In this document: piece after piece, positions 1 through 6,087 of the stretch
Layout of the letters: every line of letters begins with the position of its first letter
Position numbering within the stretch: the first letter of the stretch is position 1
Source of the DNA: an uncultured Rhodospirillales bacterium
GTDB lineage: Bacteria > Pseudomonadota > Alphaproteobacteria > ATCC43930 > CGMCC-115725
DNA length: 7,245 bases
NCBI GenBank assembly: GCA_903897565.1
Contig: CAIUCF010000330.1
Span: forward strand, 1 to 7,245
Reading direction: 5' to 3'
Program-made: the position numbers and the translations under genes
The notes under the pieces: generated by a model
Told to the model about the DNA's origin: nothing
Seen by the model: only the letters and a program-made list of their open reading frames with translations
Database searches by the model: none

Positions 1-1436
1 GCGTCGCCTATTTCTCGATCCCGATCACCCTCGCGACCTTCCTCCGCCGCCGACCCGATCTCGGCTTCGGCTGGATCGCCTGGCTGTTCGCCGTCTTCAT
101 TCTCGCCTGCGGCACCACGCATATCTTCGGGATCTGGACGCTCTGGCATCCTGATTACGGCATTGAGGGATTGGTAAAGCTATTCACCGGCATCGTCTCA
201 TTGGCGACGGCGGCCGTATTGTGGAAGAATCTCCCTGCGCTGATCGCGCTCCCGAGCATCACCCAGATCAGCGCTATGAACGAGGAGCTACAGGCCGAGA
301 TTCGCGAGCGCCGGGCCGCCGAGCAGAAGCTCACGAGCCTTAATATGGAGCTGGAGAACCGGGTGCTCGCCCGGACCGCGGAACTCACGATCCTCAATCG
401 CTCGTTGACGAAAAGCGAGGAACGGTTCCGCCAGGTCGTGGAATCGACACCCAGCGCCATGGTGATGGTCGACACCACCGGCCGGATCGAAATGATCAAT
501 GCTCAGGCGGAGACCCTGTTCGGCTATCCACGGACCCAGCTGATGGGCCGCTCGATCGATGTCCTGGTGCCCGAACGCTATCGCAGCGGCCACCCCTCGC
601 TGCGTGCCGCTTTCCTCCAGGCCCCGCAATCACGACCAATGGGCCTGGGTCGCGACCTCTACGCGATGCGCCATGACGGGACGGAATTCCCGGTGGAGAT
701 CGGCATCAACCCGATCGACACCGATGATGGCACCAAGGTGCTGTCGATGATCGTCGACATCTCGGATCGCAAGCAGAAGGAAGAGCGGATCAGCGCCGCC
801 CTCAAGGAGAAGGATATCCTGCTCGCCGAGATCCACCACCGCGTCAAGAACAACCTGCAGATCGTCCATAGCCTGCTCGATCTCCAGTCGTCGCGGGTCA
901 CCGATACCGTCGCCCGCGGCATGCTCCGCGAGAGTCGCAATCGCATCAACTCCATGGCGATCGTCCACCAGGCCCTCTACGGCTCGGACGATTTGCGCCG
1001 GGTCGATTTCGCGACGGTGCTAAGAACGCTGGTGCCCCATCTCGCGGCGTCTTACGCGCTCGATGAACATCGTGCCCGCGTCACCATCGACGCAGCGCCC
1101 GTCCACCTACCGCTTAATTCGGCGATCCCTTGCGGATTGATCGTCAACGAACTGGTGTCGAACACTTTCAAGCACGGCTTTCCCGAGGGCACATCAGGAG
1201 ACATCCTCGTCAGCCTCCAGGAGGCAGAGGATGGCGAGGTGATATTGACGGTTTCAGATACCGGCGTCGGGCTTCCGGATTCATTCGATCTCGGGACGAC
1301 CCCGTCCTTAGGGCTCAAGCTCGTCAACCTGCTCGCCAGCCAACTCGAGGGCGACATCACCATCGAACCGCGCGAGCCGACCCGCTTCACGCTGCGTTTT
1401 GCCCTCCAGCCCCGCGCCGGCACTACATCAGAATGA
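1..1436 (+). CDS. Ethylene-receptor-like membrane sensor histidine kinase (ETR1-type sensor, PAS, HisKA_2, HATPase), 5' partial
   Basis: Seen: the frame (first full codon at base 3) is open from the left edge to the TGA at 1434-1436, giving 477 residues with the start outside the window. An internal TTG at 171 is not a credible start because it would cut the membrane domain in half. Visible residues 1-80 hold the end of one membrane helix and two more (about 24-46 and 56-78). The motifs AYFSIP, FILACGTTH and KLFTGIVSLATA line up with the three helices of plant ETR1. Cys36 and His40 match the ETR1 copper ligands Cys65 and His69, and Tyr3 sits 33 residues before the Cys, as in ETR1. A coiled coil (about 85-135), a PAS domain (about 137-256), a HisKA_2 dimerization domain with EIHHRVKNNLQ (likely phosphoacceptor His279) and a HATPase domain (NELVSN, DTGVGLP, SLGLKLV) follow. 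Known: HisKA_2 kinases autophosphorylate on His and pass phosphate to separate response regulators. Inferred: it senses ethylene or a similar small hydrophobic ligand, or Cu(I), at the membrane. The kinase assignment is firm; the ligand is unproven. Confidence 0.93.
   Translation, partial: VAYFSIPITLATFLRRRPDLGFGWIAWLFAVFILACGTTHIFGIWTLWHPDYGIEGLVKLFTGIVSLATAAVLWKNLPALIALPSITQISAMNEELQAEIRERRAAEQKLTSLNMELENRVLARTAELTILNRSLTKSEERFRQVVESTPSAMVMVDTTGRIEMINAQAETLFGYPRTQLMGRSIDVLVPERYRSGHPSLRAAFLQAPQSRPMGLGRDLYAMRHDGTEFPVEIGINPIDTDDGTKVLSMIVDISDRKQKEERISAALKEKDILLAEIHHRVKNNLQIVHSLLDLQSSRVTDTVARGMLRESRNRINSMAIVHQALYGSDDLRRVDFATVLRTLVPHLAASYALDEHRARVTIDAAPVHLPLNSAIPCGLIVNELVSNTFKHGFPEGTSGDILVSLQEAEDGEVILTVSDTGVGLPDSFDLGTTPSLGLKLVNLLASQLEGDITIEPREPTRFTLRFALQPRAGTTSE
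3..242 (+). other. Region encoding the ETR1-type ethylene-binding-like transmembrane domain (N-terminal part missing)
   Basis: This is the part of the first kinase gene that encodes the membrane sensor. Conserved residues compared with plant ETR1 (from memory): Tyr3 (Tyr32), Ile6 (Ile35), Pro7 (Pro36), Ile33 (Ile62), Cys36 (Cys65) and His40 (His69), with identical spacing. The third helix also shares the K-L-x-T-x-x-V-S-x-A-T-A pattern and the following Leu-Pro pair. The acidic residue matching ETR1 Asp25 would fall just left of the window, so it cannot be checked here. Such domains are known outside plants, for example in cyanobacterial Slr1212 (SynEtr1), which binds ethylene. Confidence 0.85.
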
Positions 1437-2925
1437 GCGCCTGGGGCAGGCAGACCGTCACGATGGTGCCGACCCCAGGCTTGCTCTCGATCATGAAACG
1501 GCCGTCATGCAGTTCGGTCATGCGCTTCGCCAGCGACAATCCCAGTCCCGTCCCCTGGTAGCGGCGGGAAAGCACGCCGTCGATCTGCTGGAACGGCATC
1601 AGAGCAATCGCGATCTCCGCCTCCGTCATGCCGATTCCGGTGTCTGCAACACTGACTCGGATCTCGCCATCGTCCGCGCGCGCCGCGGCGATCGTCACGC
1701 TCCCTCCGGACGGTGTGAACTTGACGGCGTTGGAAAGCAGGTTGAGCAGGATCTGCTTGAAACGCAGCGGGTCGATCATGACCAGCGGCAGGTCGGGCGT
1801 GCTCTTCGTCGCTATCGCAACCCCGGCGCTTTCCGCCGAGCCATAGATCATGCTGCGGCAGGAATCGATGACCACGGCGAGGCGTGTCGCCTCCGGATGG
1901 AGTTCGAACCGCCCAGCCTCCATCTTCGACAGGTCGAGGACATTGTTGATCAGATTGAGCAGATGGCCCCCGGCATCGTGGACGTAGCCGCCGTATTCGC
2001 GATAAACCGGCGGGGCGATCCCGCCCATGACCTCGTCGCGGATGATCTCGGAAAATCCCAGTATCGCATTGAGCGGGGTGCGAAACTCATGGCTCATGCT
2101 GGCCAGGAATTCCGACTTGGCCCGGTTCGCGCGTTCGGCCTCCCGACGGGCCAGCAGCAGCATTTCCTCGCGCTGGACCTGCTCGGTGATGTCGCGTCCG
2201 GTCCCGCGATAGCCGACGAAGCGCTCCTGGCCATCGAAGATAGGATCGCCGTTGACGCTGAAATGTCGGATCGCCCCGTCGCCGCCGACCTGCTCGAACT
2301 CGAAATTCCGGAACGGAAGATGCGCTTCGAGATCGGCCCGATGCCGCTCCCGAAGCGCGTCATCGATTGACTCGCCGATCAGTTCCAGCCTGGTCTTGCC
2401 CGGCATGTAGAGTTCGGTGACCGCCTGCCGCCCGCCTTCACCGCCGGCAATCCAGGTAAAGCGGTACTGGTCATCCTGTTCCCAGAACCAGTCCGAAGAC
2501 ATCGCCGAGAACTTGCGGAAAATCTGCTCGCGTGCGCGCGACGCCCGCTCCATCTCGCCGCGTGCCAGCCCCATCTGGATCGTCGCATGCAGCTCGCGCT
2601 CGGAAAACGGCTTGAGTAGATACCCAGATGGATTGGTTTCACGGGCCCGCTGGATCGTCGCCTCCTCGGCATAGGCCGTCAGGTAGATGACCGGGATGAA
2701 GCGAGCCTTCGGGATTCTCGCCGCGGTCTCGATTCCGTCGATCGCGCCTTGAATATTGATGTCCATGAGGACCACGTCGGGTCGGGCCTCGTCGAGTAGC
2801 CTGAGGGTATGCTCCCCGGTCGCCGTCACCGCGACGACCTGATAGCCGAGGCGGCCCAGTTGCTCCCGCAGATTAAGCGCAACGACCGCCTCGTCTTCGA
2901 CAACCATAACACGTGTCGCAGACAT
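1423..2925 (-). CDS. Hybrid sensor histidine kinase (REC-PAS-HisKA-HATPase)
   Basis: A 500-residue soluble protein with no membrane segment. Domains in order: an N-terminal receiver (about 5-122) with acidic pair Glu10/Asp11, phosphoacceptor Asp55 in VLMDINIQG, Thr83 in YLTAYA and Lys105 in LLKPF; a PAS domain (about 141-251, starting near SSDWFWEQDD and ending RGTGRDITE); a short coiled linker; a HisKA domain with SMSHEFRTPLN (His279); and a HATPase_c domain with N box LLSNAVKF (Asn399), G1 box DTGIGM and G2 box GTGLGLSLA. All catalytic residues are present. Known: a receiver placed before the kinase core usually modulates that core or takes phosphate from another kinase. Inferred: the REC could be a target of the convergent ethylene-receptor-like kinase. 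The ATG at 2925 is preferred over the in-frame GTG at 2937, because that GTG lies beside the ribosome binding site. The last 14 bases overlap the end of the convergent kinase gene. Confidence 0.95.
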   Translation of the reverse strand: MSATRVMVVEDEAVVALNLREQLGRLGYQVVAVTATGEHTLRLLDEARPDVVLMDINIQGAIDGIETAARIPKARFIPVIYLTAYAEEATIQRARETNPSGYLLKPFSERELHATIQMGLARGEMERASRAREQIFRKFSAMSSDWFWEQDDQYRFTWIAGGEGGRQAVTELYMPGKTRLELIGESIDDALRERHRADLEAHLPFRNFEFEQVGGDGAIRHFSVNGDPIFDGQERFVGYRGTGRDITEQVQREEMLLLARREAERANRAKSEFLASMSHEFRTPLNAILGFSEIIRDEVMGGIAPPVYREYGGYVHDAGGHLLNLINNVLDLSKMEAGRFELHPEATRLAVVIDSCRSMIYGSAESAGVAIATKSTPDLPLVMIDPLRFKQILLNLLSNAVKFTPSGGSVTIAAARADDGEIRVSVADTGIGMTEAEIAIALMPFQQIDGVLSRRYQGTGLGLSLAKRMTELHDGRFMIESKPGVGTIVTVCLPQALILM

Positions 2926-3139
2926 CGCCACCTCCACCCCGCGTCAGAGGGCACAGCCCGGGCCCCACCATCCTGACGTGTTGATGAGGCAAATTAATAT
3001 GCTCCTGCCGATCATCCTAGCAGCCTCGGGATGGGAACAGAAGAACTCTATTTTCTGGGATTATTATCGTCTGCCCGGATCGCGTCAGGCCATCAATGTC
3101 GCAACCGTAAGGAGGCGATCTCGTCAAATCGGCTCGGGA
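2926..3139 (-). promoter_or_regulatory. Intergenic region with the probable promoter of the hybrid kinase gene
   Basis: This is the only non-coding gap above 100 bases in the window. It lies between the stop of the Hpt gene and the start of the hybrid kinase gene, both on the - strand. Bases 2980-3070 are clearly more AT-rich than the flanking genes. A possible -10 element (TATTAA on the - strand, 2994-2999) would give a leader of about 60 bases, but the -35 match is poor (CTGCTA at 18-base spacing). An imperfect 14-base palindrome (2989-3002) overlaps it. I found no convincing hairpin plus T-run terminator for the upstream operon, and no small gene that escapes being a shadow of the Hpt gene. 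Confidence 0.35.
2930..2935 (-). promoter_or_regulatory. Ribosome binding site of the hybrid kinase gene
   Basis: The - strand reads GGAGGT, then GGCG, then ATG. This near-perfect Shine-Dalgarno sequence lies 4-5 bases before the ATG at 2925-2923. It decides the start: the longer reading from GTG (2937-2935) would place the Shine-Dalgarno inside the coding region and add only four residues. Confidence 0.75.
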
Positions 3140-3493
3140 TCAGGTCGGTCTCGGGAAGGCTGCCTCCAAAGCGTCATGCGACTCCGAGCCGAGTTTCCAC
3201 AATGCATGAACGAATGGCGCGAGATCGAGAACCGTTCCCGACAGGACAAGGGCCTCGAGGCTCGCGGCGGCCTCGCCCAGAGCAATCATGCCCACGGCGC
3301 TACTCGAGCCGGCGATCTGGTGCGCGAGCAGTCGCACCGTATGGGGATCGGGAGCCTCGCCGAGTGCGCCGAGTTTCTCGATCAGACCCCGGCCATGGAC
3401 CAACTGGATGCCGACCACGCGCTCGAGCCGGACACGGCCGATCTGGCGCTCCAATTCCTCGGTCGCCTCGCGATCGATGAGATCTTTCCTCAT
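3140..3493 (-). CDS. Hpt (histidine phosphotransfer) domain protein
   Basis: A 117-residue protein, the usual size of a stand-alone Hpt. The core LLAHQIAGSSSAVGMIAL followed by ASLEAL fits the Hpt pattern (His, two residues, often Lys, Gly-Ser/Thr, small residues, then a Leu-Glu pair), with His58 as the predicted phosphoacceptor. The rest looks all-helical, with helices at about residues 8-45, 50-67, 70-85 and 91-110. Known: Hpt proteins carry phosphate between receiver domains and have no enzymatic activity. One oddity is that the common Lys three residues after the His is Ala61. The gene is last in the - strand operon, its ATG overlaps the TGA of the phosphoribosyltransferase gene (ATGA), and it has its own strong Shine-Dalgarno. 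Inferred: it may relay phosphate to or from the nearby hybrid kinase. The Hpt call rests on the short motif and on size; the partners are unknown. Confidence 0.8.
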   Translation of the reverse strand: MRKDLIDREATEELERQIGRVRLERVVGIQLVHGRGLIEKLGALGEAPDPHTVRLLAHQIAGSSSAVGMIALGEAAASLEALVLSGTVLDLAPFVHALWKLGSESHDALEAAFPRPT

Positions 3494-4668
3494 GTCCGAT
3501 CCTCCCCGCTGGGCCGACGCAGGAGAAATTCGCGGCCGAGCTTTACCCGCGCCTCGCCATCATACGCGATGATATCGGCGGTCGCGTAGGTTTCCGTCCA
3601 ATGCTCGGGCAGGAACGATCCGGTGCCGACGACATCGACGGGCGCGCCCGCCATTGCCAGGATACGACATTTGGCCGGGGAAAACCCGCTCGACGCCACG
3701 ATGCGAACGGCAGGGAAGCCGGCATCGTCCAGCGCCTCGCGCAGCCGCCAGACGGCGGCGGCGGAAACCCCCGTGCCGATCAGGTGCCGCAGTTCCTCCT
3801 CGGTACGATAACCACGGGTTGCGTTGGGCGCATGGCGATCCAGCACCGCATAGGAACGCGCCGGGTCGAGCCCCTCGCAATAGCGCCCGCCATGGGTGTC
3901 GAGCCGGAACGACAGGCCGCCACTCGCGGCGAATTCGGGAAAGCGCCGGCACACCGCCAGCGCATCCGTGATCTCCAGGCCGAAGTAATCGACCAGCACC
4001 GTCATCGGCTCATCCGGATAGGTCTCGCGATACATCTCGGCGGCCCGCAAGGTCGAGCCGGCATAGCCGATCAGGGCGTGCGGCATCGTCCCGAGCCCGG
4101 TCTCGCGACCGAAGAAATGTGCGGTATCGCCCGTCGCGTTGCCGATGAAACCGACGACGTCGGCCTGGCGCTGCGCCGCCGCCGAGCCGACGCTCGCGGC
4201 GTAGGCCATCATTTCCGCCATCTCGGCGCCCGCGCAGTGACGGGCATCCATCGCCAGGAACGCGGCGTTCGGCAGTTCCAGGCACATGGCGCAAGCGTTA
4301 TAGGCGGCGACACAGGCGGCCCCGAGACGCTGCAGATACAGTGTCTCGAGATCGACGAGTTGGAACAGCGAGCCCGTGATCGTCAGCATCGGCTCGCCGG
4401 CGCCGACCAACTCGCCTTCCTGGCGGAGCACGTCGATCGCGAAGACGGTATTTCGTTCCGTCGCCGCCTGGGCGAGGAAGTCCAGCGCAAACCGCGGCGC
4501 CGCCAGTACCGGTCGCCGCATGAACACGGCGTAGGTTACATTGGCGTCGCCATGGCGGCCGACGATCTCCTTGGTGCGCAGGAAGTAGTGATCGGTGAAA
4601 CGCGCCACCTCTCCCGGCCCCGTCTGACGGCGGGGTTCACCCATCGCAGGAGGCCGGGAAAAGGTCAT
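3490..4668 (-). CDS. Nicotinate phosphoribosyltransferase family protein
   Basis: A 392-residue protein. Family hallmarks in order: FTDHYFLRTKEI near the N-terminus (residues 24-35), YAVFMRRP (46-53), DLETLYLQRLG (106-116), ARH (142-144), GFIGNATGD (173-181), GTMPHALIG (193-201), SFRLDTHGG (253-261), and the phosphate-binding loops IVASSGF (323-329) and VVGTGSFLP (346-354). Known: the enzyme joins nicotinate and PRPP, with ATP, to make nicotinate mononucleotide in the cytoplasm, the entry step of NAD salvage. The short length and motif set look closer to the archaeal-like branch (about 390 residues) than to E. coli PncB, so I give no symbol, and the substrate is inferred from the family. Start: the frame extends upstream to a TTG at 4758 inside the DAHP synthase gene, but those 30 residues look like read-through. 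The ATG at 4668, 19 bases after the upstream stop, fits better although its Shine-Dalgarno is weak. The stop overlaps the Hpt start by four bases. Confidence 0.9.
   Translation of the reverse strand: MTFSRPPAMGEPRRQTGPGEVARFTDHYFLRTKEIVGRHGDANVTYAVFMRRPVLAAPRFALDFLAQAATERNTVFAIDVLRQEGELVGAGEPMLTITGSLFQLVDLETLYLQRLGAACVAAYNACAMCLELPNAAFLAMDARHCAGAEMAEMMAYAASVGSAAAQRQADVVGFIGNATGDTAHFFGRETGLGTMPHALIGYAGSTLRAAEMYRETYPDEPMTVLVDYFGLEITDALAVCRRFPEFAASGGLSFRLDTHGGRYCEGLDPARSYAVLDRHAPNATRGYRTEEELRHLIGTGVSAAAVWRLREALDDAGFPAVRIVASSGFSPAKCRILAMAGAPVDVVGTGSFLPEHWTETYATADIIAYDGEARVKLGREFLLRRPSGEDRT
3501..3507 (-). promoter_or_regulatory. Ribosome binding site of the Hpt gene
   Basis: The - strand reads GGGGAGG followed by seven bases and then the ATG at 3493-3491. 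The site lies inside the last codons of the phosphoribosyltransferase gene. Its strength and ideal spacing support the small Hpt ORF as a real, translationally coupled gene. Confidence 0.7.
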
Positions 4669-4687
4669 CGTGTTGCCGCTCGCGCCG

Positions 4688-6079
4688 CTATGAGGCCAGG
4701 GCGGGCCGCGCCACGCCTTGCGCGATCGCCTGTCGCCGGGCTTTGAGCTCCTCGGCAATCAAGAACGCCAGTTCCAGGGCCTGGCTGGCGTTGAGACGCG
4801 GGTCGCATTGCGTCTGGTAGCGGTCGGCGAGCGTGCTGTCGGTGATCGCCTGGGCGCCGCCGGTGCACTCGGTGACGTCCTGTCCGGTCATCTCGAAATG
4901 GACGCCGCCGGCCTGGGAGCCCTCGGCCTCGTGGACATCGAAGAAGCCGCGGACCTCGCGCAGGATGCGGTCGAACGACCGCGTCTTGAAGCCGCTCGAC
5001 GCCGTCGTGGTGTTGCCATGCATCGGATCGCACAACCACACCACCTTGCGACCCTCGCGCGCCACGGCCTGGACCAGCTTCGGCAGCGCCGTCTCGACCT
5101 TGTCGGCGCCCATGCGGCTGATGATCGACAACCGCCCTGGCTCGTTGTCCGGGTTGAGGATATCGATCAGCCGCAGCAGATCGGAGGGATCGAGGCTCGG
5201 GCCGGCCTTGAGCCCGACCGGGTTCTTGATCCCGCGCATGAACTCGACATGGGCGCCGTCGGCCTGGCGGGTGCGATCGCCGATCCACACCATATGGGCC
5301 GAACAATCGTACCAGTCGCCCGTCGTGGAATCGACGCGTGTCAGCGCCTGCTCGTACTGCAGGAGCAAGGCCTCGTGTGACGTGAAGAACTCGGTTTCAC
5401 GAATCTGCGGCGAGGTCTGCGAGGTGAAGCCGCAGGCCGCCATGAAGTCGAGCGTCTCGGTCAGCCGGTCGGCCAGCGCCTGATAGCGCTCGCCCTGCGG
5501 GCTGCGGGCGACGAAGCCCTGGTTCCAGAGATGGACCTGATGCAGATCGGCATAGCCGCCCTGGGCGAAGGCGCGCAGCAGGTTCAGCGTCGCGGCCGAC
5601 TGGCTGTAGGCCTGGACCATGCGCTGCGGGTCCGGAATCCGCGATGCCGGCGAGAACTCGATATCGTTGATGATGTCGCCGCGATAGGACGGCAGGCTGA
5701 CGCCATCGATCGTCTCGGTCGGCGAGGACCGCGGCTTCGGGAACTGGCCCGCGATGCGGCCGATCTTCACCACGGGGACCGCCGAACCGAAGATCAGCAC
5801 GACCGCCATCTGCAGCATCACCCGGAACATGTCGCGGATGTTGTTGGCGCTGAAATCCGAGAAGCTCTCGGCGCAATCGCCACCCTGCAGCACGAAGGCC
5901 TTGCCCTCGACCGCGAGCGCCAATGACTCCTTGAGCCGCCGCGCCTCGCCGGCGAACACCAGCGGCGGGAACTTGCCCAGCACCTGCTCGACCTGCGCCA
6001 GCTTCTCCTGGTCAGGATACTCCGGGACCTGGAAGACCGGCCGGGAGCGCCATGATTCTGGGGACCAATTCTGTGTCAT
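4688..6079 (-). CDS. aroG: Class II 3-deoxy-7-phosphoheptulonate (DAHP) synthase
   Basis: A full-length 463-residue class II (plant-like) enzyme. It condenses phosphoenolpyruvate and erythrose 4-phosphate to DAHP, the first step of the shikimate pathway to aromatic amino acids, in the cytoplasm. Seen: the start NWSPESWRS and YPDQEKL are typical of the class. The metal ligands are all present by comparison with the M. tuberculosis enzyme: Cys69 in GGDCAESF, His354 in CDPMHGNT, Glu396 in HFEMTGQ and Asp426 in CDPRLN. Other signature stretches are PSYRGDIIN, KNPVGLKAGPS and SRMGADKVE. Nothing is truncated. The gene starts 8 bases after the gor stop and ends 19 bases before the phosphoribosyltransferase start, so all three are probably co-transcribed. 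Class II symbols vary between genomes; aroG follows mycobacterial usage. Unlike the mycobacterial enzyme it has little N-terminal extension, so allosteric control by aromatic amino acids may differ; that is inference. Confidence 0.97.
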   Translation of the reverse strand: MTQNWSPESWRSRPVFQVPEYPDQEKLAQVEQVLGKFPPLVFAGEARRLKESLALAVEGKAFVLQGGDCAESFSDFSANNIRDMFRVMLQMAVVLIFGSAVPVVKIGRIAGQFPKPRSSPTETIDGVSLPSYRGDIINDIEFSPASRIPDPQRMVQAYSQSAATLNLLRAFAQGGYADLHQVHLWNQGFVARSPQGERYQALADRLTETLDFMAACGFTSQTSPQIRETEFFTSHEALLLQYEQALTRVDSTTGDWYDCSAHMVWIGDRTRQADGAHVEFMRGIKNPVGLKAGPSLDPSDLLRLIDILNPDNEPGRLSIISRMGADKVETALPKLVQAVAREGRKVVWLCDPMHGNTTTASSGFKTRSFDRILREVRGFFDVHEAEGSQAGGVHFEMTGQDVTECTGGAQAITDSTLADRYQTQCDPRLNASQALELAFLIAEELKARRQAIAQGVARPALAS

Positions 6080-6087
6080 GATACCGA

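Noticed and set aside
1399..2370. Long + strand open frame (323 codons) opposite the hybrid kinase gene
   Set aside because: It is antisense to a gene with clear REC, PAS and kinase motifs, and its own product has no recognisable domain and is rich in Arg, Asp and His, as expected of GC-rich shadow frames.
2949..2966. Possible hairpin (GGGC-ACA-GCCC and the following GC run) as a terminator
   Set aside because: The stem is only four pairs with a three-base loop and no T-run on either strand, so it is not convincing as a terminator.
3032..3060. GGAAC as the -35 element of an alphaproteobacterial general stress (EcfG) promoter
   Set aside because: It points along the + strand, where no gene starts, and no CGTT-like -10 lies at the right distance.
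2978..3589. A + strand frame starting in the intergenic region with a short hydrophobic N-terminus
   Set aside because: It begins at a GTG with no clear Shine-Dalgarno and runs antisense through the whole Hpt gene; most of its product is shadow sequence.
3601..4746. Long + strand open frame (381 codons) opposite the phosphoribosyltransferase gene
   Set aside because: It has Arg-rich low-complexity composition and no motif, while the opposite strand encodes a full conserved enzyme.
4669..4758. 30-residue N-terminal extension of the phosphoribosyltransferase from a TTG inside the DAHP synthase gene
   Set aside because: It would overlap the upstream gene by 71 bases, has biased composition, and the ATG at 4668 already gives the family length.
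4665..5306. Alternative - strand frame (213 codons) inside the DAHP synthase gene
   Set aside because: It is an off-frame reading of a complete, conserved enzyme gene, with Arg/Pro/Gly-rich composition.
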